Shown here: piece by piece, positions 52,983-61,845 of the stretch
How the letters are laid out: each line of letters opens with the position of its first letter
How positions within the stretch are numbered: position 1 is the stretch's first letter
Source of the DNA: Petralouisia muris
Lineage (GTDB): Bacteria > Bacillota > Clostridia > Lachnospirales > Lachnospiraceae
NCBI RefSeq assembly: GCF_004793545.1
Contig: NZ_SRYA01000001.1
Span: 186,001-250,000, forward strand
Reading direction: 5' to 3'
Length of the DNA: 64,000 bases
Program-made: the position numbers and the translations under genes
Notes under the pieces: model-generated
What the model saw: only the letters and a program-made list of their open reading frames with translations
Database searches by the model: none
What the model was told of the DNA's origin: nothing

Positions 52983-54287
52983 TCAACCCATTTGCCGTGA
53001 GATGCTCTCTGAATGCTGTGGAATGATAAGAAGCACACTGAGCATAAATTCCGTCCCCTGTGTCTTCACGCTCACTGCGCCATGATATTTTTCAGCTATC
53101 GCCTTGACGTTCGACAGGCCTGTTCCTGTCCGGAACAATCCCTTTCCCTGAAAGCTGTTCTCTATTTCCAGTAAAATAAAATCTCCCTGGATACGGCCTG
53201 ACACACGAATATATTTTCTGGCGCCGTCATCCATATCTCTGCAGGCATGGATTGCATTATCCAACGCATTTGACAAAATAATGCAAAAATCAATGTCACG
53301 CACCAAACAGGGATACGGCAGCAGCAGCGAACAGCAAACGTCAATTCCCATACTTTCCGCAATCCCCAGCTTATTTCCCAGCAGAATGTCCGCCACAGGG
53401 TTATTCGTGCTGCAGGGAAAAGACAATTCTTCTGTCATATCCTCCATATCTCCAATATAATCTAATGCCTGTTCTGGTTTTCCTCCCTGCAAAAGCTCTT
53501 TTACCACAGTAATATGATTCTTAATATCATGTCGGAAGGATTTTGTTTTATCATAATTTGCCTTTGCCTCCTCCACATACTGATTCAGTGAATGTTCCTC
53601 CTGTTCCAGCAGCGACAATTCCGTAGTAAGGTGAAAATTCTGCAGCAGTTTCTTATAAGCAAACATCACGCAGAACAGGCTTGCCATTCCGAGAAGCTGG
53701 ATTCCCAATATCTGAAAGTAATTGATATTTATCATAATTTCACTGCTGTTTGTAACTCCCAGGCCGTAAATAATGGAAGTGATATACTCTCCCATCAGAA
53801 ATATCGTAAGCACAGGAATTAAAATCATAAGCACATACTGCTTTTTGATGGTTTCATAATAGGAAAAATACCGGCACACCATACGGTAACAAACCGCCGC
53901 CAGCAGCAACGCCGCATTTCCCAGCACCATAAACGCAATGCCCACCAGCTTTGGGTGAAAGGGATACGCCAGGGGATACAGCATTCCCTGAAGGGAATTC
54001 ACAATTCCGTAACTGAGATGCATAATCTCAACAGTCAGCGCCGCATACAGCACAGAAGATTTCCAATCTGCATGACAGATCCAAATTCCGCTCACTGTCA
54101 GCAGCAGGACAAACGCCCCAAAATCCGCCATTCTGCCTGCCTTAACAAATTGAATTACAAAAAGCGCCCCTGCCGCAAACACTCCATAGTAATAAATCTT
54201 TATGTTCTTTTGCAGCAGTCTGACAAAAAAATGAAAGCCCACAAGCATCTGAACGCTGCCCATAATATATACATTAAAAAAATCCAT
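52983..54287 (-). CDS. AgrC-like sensor histidine kinase (GHKL type)
   Basis: 434 residues. Six or so membrane segments fill residues 1-210. The cytoplasmic part begins with a short coiled coil (LLEQEEHSLNQYVEEAK) and the phospho-acceptor region FRHDIKNHITVVKELL. The GHKL ATPase motifs are LSNALDNAIHAC and GTGLSNVKAIAEKYHG. This is the class that senses peptides in Firmicutes (AgrC) and pairs with LytTR regulators. The regulator gene is immediately upstream. No agrB- or agrD-like gene was seen nearby, so the signal is unknown. Confidence 0.9.
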   Translation of the reverse strand: MDFFNVYIMGSVQMLVGFHFFVRLLQKNIKIYYYGVFAAGALFVIQFVKAGRMADFGAFVLLLTVSGIWICHADWKSSVLYAALTVEIMHLSYGIVNSLQGMLYPLAYPFHPKLVGIAFMVLGNAALLLAAVCYRMVCRYFSYYETIKKQYVLMILIPVLTIFLMGEYITSIIYGLGVTNSSEIMININYFQILGIQLLGMASLFCVMFAYKKLLQNFHLTTELSLLEQEEHSLNQYVEEAKANYDKTKSFRHDIKNHITVVKELLQGGKPEQALDYIGDMEDMTEELSFPCSTNNPVADILLGNKLGIAESMGIDVCCSLLLPYPCLVRDIDFCIILSNALDNAIHACRDMDDGARKYIRVSGRIQGDFILLEIENSFQGKGLFRTGTGLSNVKAIAEKYHGAVSVKTQGTEFMLSVLLIIPQHSESISRQMG

Positions 54288-54313
54288 AATATTCCCCGCT
54301 TTGCATCCTGTAT

Positions 54314-55018
54314 TTACATATTTTTCATATACTGCAGTATCACATTGGAAAATTCCTTGCTCCGCAGCCGCGACACCGGTATTTCTTTCCCTCCTTCCAT
54401 GTACGCCACCTTGTTCTTATATGTTTTCAAATACCTCAAATTGATTAAATAGCTTCTGTGGCACCGGAAAAACCTGCTGTCCAGCCTGGTTTCCAGATTT
54501 TCAATCCGGTCATAAAAATCCACCACCTCCGCCGACGCCAGATGCAGGTAGATCTTTCTGTCAATGATTTCACAGTACACAATATCTTCCAGCGAGATAA
54601 TGCGGCTTTCGTGTCCTTTCTGCACCAGCAAATTCGCTTCTTTGGCACTTTGCATGGAAACCAAAAGACGTTCCATTGTTTTTTCAAATTGCCCCTCTTC
54701 TACAGGCTTTACCAGATAATCATACGCCTGCACTTCAAAAGACTGAAACACCATCTCCCGCAGAACAGTAATAAATATCAGAAAACCTTTAAACCTGCGC
54801 TCCCGCAGCCTCCTTGCCGCTTCCATGCCATCCATATCCTTCATCTGAATATCGAGGAATAAAATATCAATTCTTTTGTCACATTCCAATAGCTCCTCAC
54901 CGCTGGAAAACTGCAGGATTGCCGTCTCCATATTTTTTCTGCCAAAAAAGCCAGACGCCATGGAACTGATGGCGTCACACATATATTTTTCATCATCACA
55001 GACTGCAATACGAATCAC
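54314..55018 (-). CDS. LytTR-family response regulator (AgrA-like)
   Basis: 234 residues: a receiver domain (CDDEKYMCD, phospho-acceptor Asp in ILFLDIQMKDMDG, Lys in VKPVEEGQF) and a C-terminal LytTR DNA-binding domain (SRIISLEDIVYCEIIDRKIYLHL, FFRCHRSYLINLRYLKTYK, IPVSRLRSKEF). It forms a two-gene unit with the GHKL kinase downstream. Such regulators bind pairs of 9-bp direct repeats; I did not find a convincing pair upstream. Confidence 0.93.
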   Translation of the reverse strand: MIRIAVCDDEKYMCDAISSMASGFFGRKNMETAILQFSSGEELLECDKRIDILFLDIQMKDMDGMEAARRLRERRFKGFLIFITVLREMVFQSFEVQAYDYLVKPVEEGQFEKTMERLLVSMQSAKEANLLVQKGHESRIISLEDIVYCEIIDRKIYLHLASAEVVDFYDRIENLETRLDSRFFRCHRSYLINLRYLKTYKNKVAYMEGGKEIPVSRLRSKEFSNVILQYMKNM

Positions 55019-55274
55019 ATTATCACCTGAACTTTCCTGTTTATCTGCAAATGCAATGAATTGATCTCCTCGGTTGTTTGCCCAACCATATCAATTTTCA
55101 AAAAGCATGCCCTTGCGTATAACAGCTATATTATAAACGAAAAGCATCAAAACATCTATACTTTTCGAATGGCAAGCCTGAAACTTTATTTCCAGCCCAT
55201 TCATTTTATTTCTTCCATTCCTTTCTCTTTTGTATTATAATAGTGGCTGAAATTTACAGCAAAGGAGAATAATT

Positions 55275-56054
55275 ATGATTCAATACATCGCAAGCGACCT
55301 GGACGGAACGCTGCTGCCAGACGGCGGCCAGAATATGAACCCGGAAATCTTTGACCTGATATTGCGGCTGAAAGAAAAAGGAATCCGTTTTATCGCTGCA
55401 AGCGGAAGACAATATCAAAGCATGCGCCTCCTGTTTGAACCTGTCAAAAATGAAATCTCTTATATTTCAGAAAACGGCTCTCTCTGCATCCACCAGGGGC
55501 AGGTAATTTCCCGGGGTCTGATTGAACGGGATCTGGGCCTTAACATTATAAACGCCGGGCATGAATACGGCCAATGCAGTATCCTGCTTTCCTGCGAATC
55601 CCGCCACTACACTGACTCAGGCAATGAGGCCTTCCTCAATCACATGAGAAACGTAATCCACAATGATATTGCAGTTGTGGAGGATCTGCGTCAGGTAACG
55701 GAGCCTTTCTTAAAGCTTGCCATCTGTGACTTTAACGGCACTGACAGGCTGTTTCCCTTTCTAAAGGAACGGTTTTCCCAGGAAATCCGGGTAGTCACCG
55801 CCGGAAAAATATGGGTGGATTTCCTTGCGCCGGGGGCTGATAAAGGAACTGCCCTTGCCGGACTTTTAAAACATCTTAACATTCCGCCAGAAAACGGCAT
55901 TGCGTTCGGGGATCAGTACAATGATATTGATATGCTCCGGTTTGCAGGCACCGGCTATGCGATGAAAACCGCCGCCCCAGGCGTGGCGGATTATGCAGAT
56001 TGTGTAACAGAATCTGCTGCAGAGGTGATAAAAGAATTGCTGGAGCGCGCCTGA
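55275..56054 (+). CDS. HAD-superfamily hydrolase, Cof type
   Basis: 259 residues. HAD motif I is SDLDGTLLPDGG (nucleophile and acid Asp), motif II lies in IAASGRQYQS, and motif IV is IAFGDQYNDIDMLRFAG. The middle cap of type IIB places it with Cof/YbjI-like phosphatases, which act on sugar phosphates and cofactors. AAAGGAG precedes the ATG. It stands alone, convergent with the NSS transporter gene. Confidence 0.95.
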   Translation: MIQYIASDLDGTLLPDGGQNMNPEIFDLILRLKEKGIRFIAASGRQYQSMRLLFEPVKNEISYISENGSLCIHQGQVISRGLIERDLGLNIINAGHEYGQCSILLSCESRHYTDSGNEAFLNHMRNVIHNDIAVVEDLRQVTEPFLKLAICDFNGTDRLFPFLKERFSQEIRVVTAGKIWVDFLAPGADKGTALAGLLKHLNIPPENGIAFGDQYNDIDMLRFAGTGYAMKTAAPGVADYADCVTESAAEVIKELLERA

Positions 56055-56067
56055 ACATTGTTTTCTT

Positions 56068-56135
56068 ATTGCTCCAGCAGTTAAATAGGGCAGAAGATCG
56101 TTATTTGGACTGCAATATTTAACCGCCGGAGCAAT
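56068..56135. repeat. 68-bp inverted repeat between convergent genes
   Basis: Arms of 20 bp (56068-56087 and 56116-56135) match at 18 of 20 positions: ATTGCTCCaGCaGTTAAATA against the complement of TATTTAACcGCcGGAGCAAT. The loop is 28 nt. There is no T-run on either side, so a simple terminator is doubtful; it could be a small mobile palindromic element or a stabilising 3' structure. Confidence 0.5.
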
Positions 56136-56193
56136 GCACAAAAACCAATCTCCTTGCTCCAGATTATATGTTTTTGTTGTCTTTCAAAGCTGC

Positions 56194-57600
56194 CTAAATA
56201 ATTGTCAGAATTCCAATGGACTTCAGCAGTAAAATTACCAGAAGCGCCGGCGCAATAAAACGTATCATAACAATATAAAGCTGCTTTCTGCCGAATTTGC
56301 ATCCTGTCTTTTCCGCTTCCTCAATAATCGTCTTTGGCGTTACCACCCATCCAATCAGGATACAGGTTCCAATAGCCACCAAAGGCATCAGGCAGTTATT
56401 GCTGATGTAATCCATAATATCCAGCACCTGGGCATGAGCTCCGTTGGGCAGCACAATGTCAAAATACAGCTTATTATAACCAAGACACACCAGCACGCCG
56501 CCGGCCAGTGCAATGAGCGCTTCTAAGACCGTGGCTTTGGCCCTGGACATATGAAACTGATCCATGAAACTGGACACTACCGCTTCCATCACCGATACCG
56601 CGCTTGTCAGAGCCGCAAACAATACCATGGCAAAAAACAGTGCGCCAATCAGATTTCCAATCCTGCCCATGGAAGAAAATACCTTAGGCAATGATACAAA
56701 CATCAAGCTGGGGCCGGAGGCTTCCATTCCCTCTCTTCCCATAAACGTATACACGGCCGGAATAATCATAACTCCTGCCAGAAATGCAACTGCCGTATCA
56801 AAAATTTCAATCTGGTTGATGGATTTTACCAGATTGGCGTCATCTTTCACATAGGAGCCATATGCAATCATAATGCCCATCGCCACACTGAGACTGAAAA
56901 ATAACTGCCCCATGGCATCCAGAAGCACTGTGAAAAATCCCTTAACCGTCAATCCTTTAAAGCTTGGAATCACATAAATCCAGAATCCTTCCAATCCGCT
57001 TCTGGTAACTCCCGATTCATCCGTCGCATGAATGGTCAGGGAAAAAGCAGCGATTCCCACTACCATCAGAAGCAGCAGCGGCATCAGTACCTTTGAAAAT
57101 GACTCAATTCCATGGTTCACGCCCCGGTATATAATAACTGCCACAACCAGCAGGAACACAACCATAAATATCAGCGGCTCCGCTGTTCCTGTGATATATC
57201 CTGTAAAATATCCGTCTGCCGCCGCGCTTGCGCCCTGCCCAGTCAGATATGCCAGCAGATATTTCACAACCCAGCCGCCGATGACGCTGTAATAAGGCAT
57301 GATAATCACTGGAACCAGACATGCCAGTATGCCCAGAAATCCCCACTTTTCCTTCAGTTTTCCATAGGCTGTCAAAGGACTCTGCTTCGTCTTTCTTCCT
57401 ATGGCAATTTCTGTAGTCAGCAGCGTAAATCCAAAGGTCAGGGCTAAGATCAGATAAATAACCAGAAACAGTCCGCCGCCGTCCTTCGCCGCCAGATACG
57501 GAAACCGCCAAATGTTTCCTAATCCTACCGCACTGCCTGCTGCCGCAAGCACAAAACCTATTGAGCCTGAAAATGAATGTCTGTTTTTTTCCTTTTCCAT
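56194..57600 (-). CDS. Neurotransmitter:sodium symporter family transporter
   Basis: 468 residues, about 12 membrane segments. The family hallmark is at the N-terminus: FVLAAAGSAVGLGNIWRFPYLAAKDGG, which forms the sodium and substrate sites of LeuT-type carriers. It also has GGWVVKYLLAYLTG and an ITALDG-free second half typical of bacterial tyrosine or amino-acid transporters. The substrate is probably an amino acid or related amine. GGAGGAG precedes the ATG and a good promoter lies at 57659-57686. Confidence 0.93.
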   Translation of the reverse strand: MEKEKNRHSFSGSIGFVLAAAGSAVGLGNIWRFPYLAAKDGGGLFLVIYLILALTFGFTLLTTEIAIGRKTKQSPLTAYGKLKEKWGFLGILACLVPVIIMPYYSVIGGWVVKYLLAYLTGQGASAAADGYFTGYITGTAEPLIFMVVFLLVVAVIIYRGVNHGIESFSKVLMPLLLLMVVGIAAFSLTIHATDESGVTRSGLEGFWIYVIPSFKGLTVKGFFTVLLDAMGQLFFSLSVAMGIMIAYGSYVKDDANLVKSINQIEIFDTAVAFLAGVMIIPAVYTFMGREGMEASGPSLMFVSLPKVFSSMGRIGNLIGALFFAMVLFAALTSAVSVMEAVVSSFMDQFHMSRAKATVLEALIALAGGVLVCLGYNKLYFDIVLPNGAHAQVLDIMDYISNNCLMPLVAIGTCILIGWVVTPKTIIEEAEKTGCKFGRKQLYIVMIRFIAPALLVILLLKSIGILTII

Positions 57601-57658
57601 GTTCTCCTCCGGGAAACGAATCCCTTTTCCTTCCTTGTAAATTCAATAAACTGTTCCT

Positions 57659-57686
57659 ATTATACTATAGGACAGCCCTATTTCAA
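57659..57686 (-). promoter_or_regulatory. Promoter of the NSS transporter gene
   Basis: Reading leftward: TTGAAA (57686-57681), a 16-bp spacer, and TATAAT (57664-57659), about 60 nt before the ATG at 57600. Confidence 0.6.
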
Positions 57687-57740
57687 ACCTTTTCTTTGAA
57701 ATTTTTCCAAAAAAATCTGACTCCTGGACATGGCGTTTAA

Positions 57741-57773
57741 AAACGGGTAAAATAAATTCACACTTTATTTTAC
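57741..57773 (-). terminator. Terminator downstream of the sugar-binding-protein gene
   Basis: GTAAAATAAA (57747-57756) pairs perfectly with TTTATTTTAC (57764-57773) around a 7-nt loop. On the minus strand it is followed by CCGTTTTT. The stem is AT-rich, so strength is uncertain. It lies about 120 nt after the stop of the gene ending at 57895; the gap holds no gene I can support. Confidence 0.5.
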
Positions 57774-57894
57774 TCATTTTCAGGAAGCAATAGACGATGG
57801 CAATTCAAGAAGGCTGGCAGAGAAAGATCCAGCCCTTTTCTTTGAAACCTACATCTGAAGCTCTGTTGAAAAAGCGCAGAGACGGAATATCCTT

Positions 57895-58929
57895 CTAATA
57901 CAGAAACTCCCTCACATTATCCTCTGTAACCTTCTGATAAGGCAGATAGATATATTTCTCATTCTCAAAGGCAAGCGTTTCCAGCCCGGCTCCTGTTACA
58001 GCGCCAACCGCCAGTTTTGCCATTGCCAGCGCCTGTCCCTCCTTGTCATTGTAGACAGTGGCCGCAACCTTTCTGTCAATGACCGCTTCCAGCCCGGCCT
58101 CTGTTCCGTCAATGCCGAAAAATACCGGCATCGCCCCTTCCGTGTAATTCAGCTTTTCATAAGCGTCAACAGCGCCTAACGCCATGGCGTCATTGTTTGC
58201 CAGCACCATTTCAATCTGATTGGGATATTGGCTGAGAAGCTGCTGCATCCGGTTCTGGGCCTGGGCACGATCCCAGTTGGCTATTCCTGCGCCTAATTTT
58301 TCAAGGACAATCCCGCTGCTTTTCAGAGTATCCACTGCACTTTCTGTTCGGATAATGGCATCCTGATGCCCCGCCTCACCTTCCAGCACCACATATTGGA
58401 TTTTGCCGTCCCGGTTCTTGTCAATCTGCTGATTCCCGGCGATTACATCCACCGCCAGCTCCCCCTGCATTTCTCCGGACTGCTGGGCGTCCGCTCCCAC
58501 ATAGTAAAGCTTCTCCCACTGCATCATATCCTCCGCCACCGGCTCCCGGTTAAAAAATATGATGGGCACATCGTTCTTTCTTGCCAAATCAATAATTTCT
58601 GACGGATCTGCCCGATCCACCAGATTCACACAGAGAACATTGCACTTCATGCCAATCAGCTCCTCAACCTGATCGTCCTGGGTGCGCTGGGAACCTGCCG
58701 CATCCCGCACCATAACGGTAATTTCAAGGCCGCTGTTCCCAAATTTCTCAAACTGCTGCTTCAGACAGGCGACCAGTTCCCCCAGAAAGGTATCGCCCTG
58801 ATTATAAAAGGCTACGCCCACCTGTATTTTCTCCGAAACCTTAGGCTGCTGTTTGCCGCAGCCGCAAAAAAACAATAACAGCATACAAGATACTATTCCA
58901 ACTGCCATGTATCTTTTAATCTTCATCAT
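57895..58929 (-). CDS. Galactose/glucose-type periplasmic-binding lipoprotein (MglB-like)
   Basis: 344 residues. The signal peptide ends in a lipobox around LLFFCGCGK. The type I periplasmic-binding fold follows: IQVGVAFYNQGDTFLGELVACLKQQF, NVLCVNLVDRADPSEIIDLARKNDVPIIFFNREPV, VLANNDAMALGAVDAYE and FFGIDGTEAG. These are patterns of MglB, which binds galactose or glucose. It lies last in the sensor operon (regulator, kinase, second binding protein, this gene) and is not next to an ABC ATPase. It may deliver sugar to the kinase complex, or serve the Mgl-type transporter whose permease begins at the window edge. Confidence 0.9.
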   Translation of the reverse strand: MMKIKRYMAVGIVSCMLLLFFCGCGKQQPKVSEKIQVGVAFYNQGDTFLGELVACLKQQFEKFGNSGLEITVMVRDAAGSQRTQDDQVEELIGMKCNVLCVNLVDRADPSEIIDLARKNDVPIIFFNREPVAEDMMQWEKLYYVGADAQQSGEMQGELAVDVIAGNQQIDKNRDGKIQYVVLEGEAGHQDAIIRTESAVDTLKSSGIVLEKLGAGIANWDRAQAQNRMQQLLSQYPNQIEMVLANNDAMALGAVDAYEKLNYTEGAMPVFFGIDGTEAGLEAVIDRKVAATVYNDKEGQALAMAKLAVGAVTGAGLETLAFENEKYIYLPYQKVTEDNVREFLY

Positions 58930-58985
58930 ATAACTCCATTCTGCCGTCTCAGGCTGGAAACCAAATCAGCCATTCCCTGTCTTAC

Positions 58986-59960
58986 TTATTGGCTCATGGT
59001 AAACAATAGCTCCTGATTCTTTTCTGTAAATAAATCTTCCCTGCGCAGCACCGTGTAAGAAACCTCCTGACTCTGAATCTGATGGAAATAACGCCCCAGA
59101 TTCTCTGCAAGCTCTGTCAGGCTCTGATAACCCATATGAAACCCATCCGGCACAATCAGGCACTGCACCCTATCCGTATCCAGATAGTAGACGGCCTCTG
59201 TAGAATTCCCAATGCCATACACCAATGCCCCATGAAGATCATTGGCAGCCGAAGATTTCCCGGCCGCCGCCAGGCTTCTGTCATCCAACGCAACTACAAC
59301 CTCCACTTTTGAAAGGCTTTTCAGAGACTGCTCCCAATCCTCTGCATGAACGCCGGACACAGACCAGCGAATCTTGGCCCCTCTGCTTTCCAATACCTCC
59401 CTTAGCCCTCTTTCCCGGCTGGCCAAAGCCTGAGAGCCGTCCTCTCCCGCAATAATCCCAAAAAACTTTCCCTCTATGTTGCCGCCGTAATCCTTCCATA
59501 ATTCTTCCGCCAGGCTTTTTCCTATGGCGTAATTATCAGGCCCCGTTACCGGCAGAGTGGAATCCTCTGTCTCCCGGCTGGCTGCGCACACTGCAAGCAT
59601 AACGGGAACCTTTTTCTCCATCTTCCTTAACATCTCTTCCGCCTCCCGGCCCGGAACTGGCTGGACAATCAGAGCGTCAGCCCCATTGCTGATCTCAGCT
59701 TCCAGCAGATCCTGTTCCTCCTCCAGGGTAAACGTTCCTCCCGTACTGACGACAGACAGTTCAATATTCTGATCCTCTGCCGCCATCTTAAGTCCGTATT
59801 TAAAGGAAGCCCACTGGCTGCTGTCCGAATTCTGGATGATTACGGCAATCTTGTAGCGGCTTTCTCCACTCTTTTCCCAGAACATGCGGATGACCAGTCC
59901 AATCAGCATTACTGCCAATATGGATTCCACCAGAATAAAAATTTTTTTATGATCCTTCAT
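58986..59960 (-). CDS. Membrane-anchored sugar-binding-type sensor protein
   Basis: 324 residues. An uncleaved N-terminal membrane helix (FILVESILAVMLIGLVIRMFW) without lipobox is followed by a type I periplasmic-binding domain: YKIAVIIQNSDSSQWASFKYGLKMAAEDQNIEL, NGADALIVQPVPGREAEEML, LPVTGPDNYAIGKSLAEELW and VVVALDDRSLAAAG. The start overlaps the 3' end of the kinase gene by 14 nt. Such anchored binding proteins are usually co-receptors that present sugar binding to a YesM-type kinase, rather than transport components. The ligand is probably a simple sugar. Confidence 0.88.
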   Translation of the reverse strand: MKDHKKIFILVESILAVMLIGLVIRMFWEKSGESRYKIAVIIQNSDSSQWASFKYGLKMAAEDQNIELSVVSTGGTFTLEEEQDLLEAEISNGADALIVQPVPGREAEEMLRKMEKKVPVMLAVCAASRETEDSTLPVTGPDNYAIGKSLAEELWKDYGGNIEGKFFGIIAGEDGSQALASRERGLREVLESRGAKIRWSVSGVHAEDWEQSLKSLSKVEVVVALDDRSLAAAGKSSAANDLHGALVYGIGNSTEAVYYLDTDRVQCLIVPDGFHMGYQSLTELAENLGRYFHQIQSQEVSYTVLRREDLFTEKNQELLFTMSQ

Positions 59961-61845
59961 CGCCTAACTCCTGTCTGCCTGGCAGATCCCCCTTTTCAGG
60001 AACTTTCTCTGTTCCTTGTCTGCCTGGCAGATTTCCCTTTTCAAGAACTTTTCTGTTTTCCTCTGTAAAGGCCACTGCCGGAATGCGGATGGTAACCTCT
60101 GTTCCCTCATCCGGCTCGCTGACAACCGTAAGGCCATATTCTTTTCCAAATAAAATCCGGATGCGTTTGTCGACATTGACAAGACCAACCCCGGAACCAT
60201 GCCGCTGTTTACGGGTGCTTTCTGTCAAAACCAAACTGGCGGCCTCCCTGGTCATTCCCATGCCGTTATCTTTTACTGACAAAAGAACCATCCCCTTCTC
60301 AAGCCGTCCGGTTATCCGAATTTCCCCTGCATCCTCCAAGCCTGCCACTCCGTAATTAATGGCGTTTTCGAGGATAGGCTGTAAAATTAATTTTACTGTA
60401 CAGCAGGAAAGAATCGCCGGATCTATGTCAAACTCCATGGAAAACGCATTTTTGTAACGAATTTTCTGAATATTCATATAGCTTTTTGCATGCTGAAGCT
60501 CATCTTTAATCGTAATAATGGTGCGCCCTTTGGAGAGACTGATCCGAAACAGCCTTGCCAGTTCGGAAATCATAAAGGAAGCCTCTTCATTCCGTTCATC
60601 CTCCACCATCCAGATAATAGAGTCCAGGGTATTGTAGAGAAAATGCGGGTTAATCTGGCTCTGTAAAGCATCCAGCTCGCTTTTTCTCCGCTCGTTCTGC
60701 TCCCTGACAATCTCCTTCATCAGCTTATCAATCTGCTCGTAGGAAGTCTGAATAGAATAGCCCAGATGCCGGATTTCCCTGGAACCGCCAATGTATATTT
60801 CCGGCGTTTCCCCAGCCTCATATCCCACAACAGAAGCATTCAGCTTTAAAATAGGGCTGGAAATTCTGACGGAGACAATCCGGTTTACAAATGCCAGCAT
60901 CATCGCCATAAACAGCATAAAAATGCCGAAAAAATATCGAAGGTTAAACATCCCGTAAGTAAAGGCGGAATAAGGAATCACGCCCACCAGCTTCCATCCG
61001 GTATAGCTGATGGTATTAACAATCACCTTCCGGCGTTCACCCTCAAAATACTCATCATACACGCCGTCCTTATATCTGGCCGCCTGCCCGCTGTTTTCAC
61101 TGCCAATGCCATTGCTGATCTGAATCTGGCGGGTATGATAGATAATCTGCCCGTTGCTGTCGCACAGGTAAAAATACTGCCCATTGCCGGACTCATTGAT
61201 CTGCTTCATCATCCGCTCAATGCCGGAATAATCCATGTCCACCAACAGCACGCCAGACCGGGGAACTCCATTGTCTGTAAGCTCCACCACACGGCTTAAG
61301 GAAATCACCCAATAATACCGAAGTGCCCCGTCGTCAAATAAATTCTGGATGTGCGGCGTAGAAAAATGCATATTTTCCATCTCCTCCAGCGCCTTTTCAT
61401 ACCAGCCCTGTTTGGTTATATTGGGGTCTTCTTTCTGCAGAACTACCGGCTCTGCCGCCAGCAGGCTTCCATATTCATTATATACGGCAATGCTGCGGAG
61501 ATTTTCTCGGTTTGCCGCATACAAAAGATTCATTCCCTGCTGAATATCCTGGCTCTGCCTGGAAAAATCATTTTCTTTGATTACATTATAATAAATGGAA
61601 TCCGATACTCTCCGCATACTGACCAGATAATCCTCCAGGTTTTCCCCTGCCTGCTCAATCAGCTTCTGCGTGCCGGAAATAATTTCCTGGCGGGCCGAAG
61701 CAGAAAACCGGCCATACATTACAAATCCCAAAATCAGCAGAAGAGAAAAGGATATCACGGAAAACACCGCCATAATCATAGATTGAATGCCCTGAAGTTC
61801 CGGTTTTTTCAGGAACCTGAAATACTTATTCCTCACTCTTTGCAT
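59947..61845 (-). CDS. YesM-like sensor histidine kinase
   Basis: About 632 residues. A membrane segment at about residues 22-45 precedes a large extracellular Cache-like sensor (to about 300). A second membrane segment (YFFGIFMLFMAMMLAFVNRIV), a HAMP region, the His-kinase motif NPHFLYNTLDSIIWMV and HATPase_c (NDNGMGM-like VKDNGMGMTRE, GSGVGLVNVDKRI) follow. The C-terminus has a 13-residue tandem repeat (RKVLEKGNLPGRQ, EKVPEKGDLPGRQ). The start overlaps the regulator gene; ATG 61845 is used, but a GTG at 61836 has better spacing from GGAG. It pairs with the YesN-type regulator. Confidence 0.92.
   Translation of the reverse strand: MQRVRNKYFRFLKKPELQGIQSMIMAVFSVISFSLLLILGFVMYGRFSASARQEIISGTQKLIEQAGENLEDYLVSMRRVSDSIYYNVIKENDFSRQSQDIQQGMNLLYAANRENLRSIAVYNEYGSLLAAEPVVLQKEDPNITKQGWYEKALEEMENMHFSTPHIQNLFDDGALRYYWVISLSRVVELTDNGVPRSGVLLVDMDYSGIERMMKQINESGNGQYFYLCDSNGQIIYHTRQIQISNGIGSENSGQAARYKDGVYDEYFEGERRKVIVNTISYTGWKLVGVIPYSAFTYGMFNLRYFFGIFMLFMAMMLAFVNRIVSVRISSPILKLNASVVGYEAGETPEIYIGGSREIRHLGYSIQTSYEQIDKLMKEIVREQNERRKSELDALQSQINPHFLYNTLDSIIWMVEDERNEEASFMISELARLFRISLSKGRTIITIKDELQHAKSYMNIQKIRYKNAFSMEFDIDPAILSCCTVKLILQPILENAINYGVAGLEDAGEIRITGRLEKGMVLLSVKDNGMGMTREAASLVLTESTRKQRHGSGVGLVNVDKRIRILFGKEYGLTVVSEPDEGTEVTIRIPAVAFTEENRKVLEKGNLPGRQGTEKVPEKGDLPGRQELGDEGS

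Noticed and set aside
57797-57898. Small frame of 33 residues starting MAIQEGWQRK with a fair ribosome site
   Set aside because: It overlaps the end of the sugar-binding-protein gene, has no recognised relative and no neighbours that explain it.
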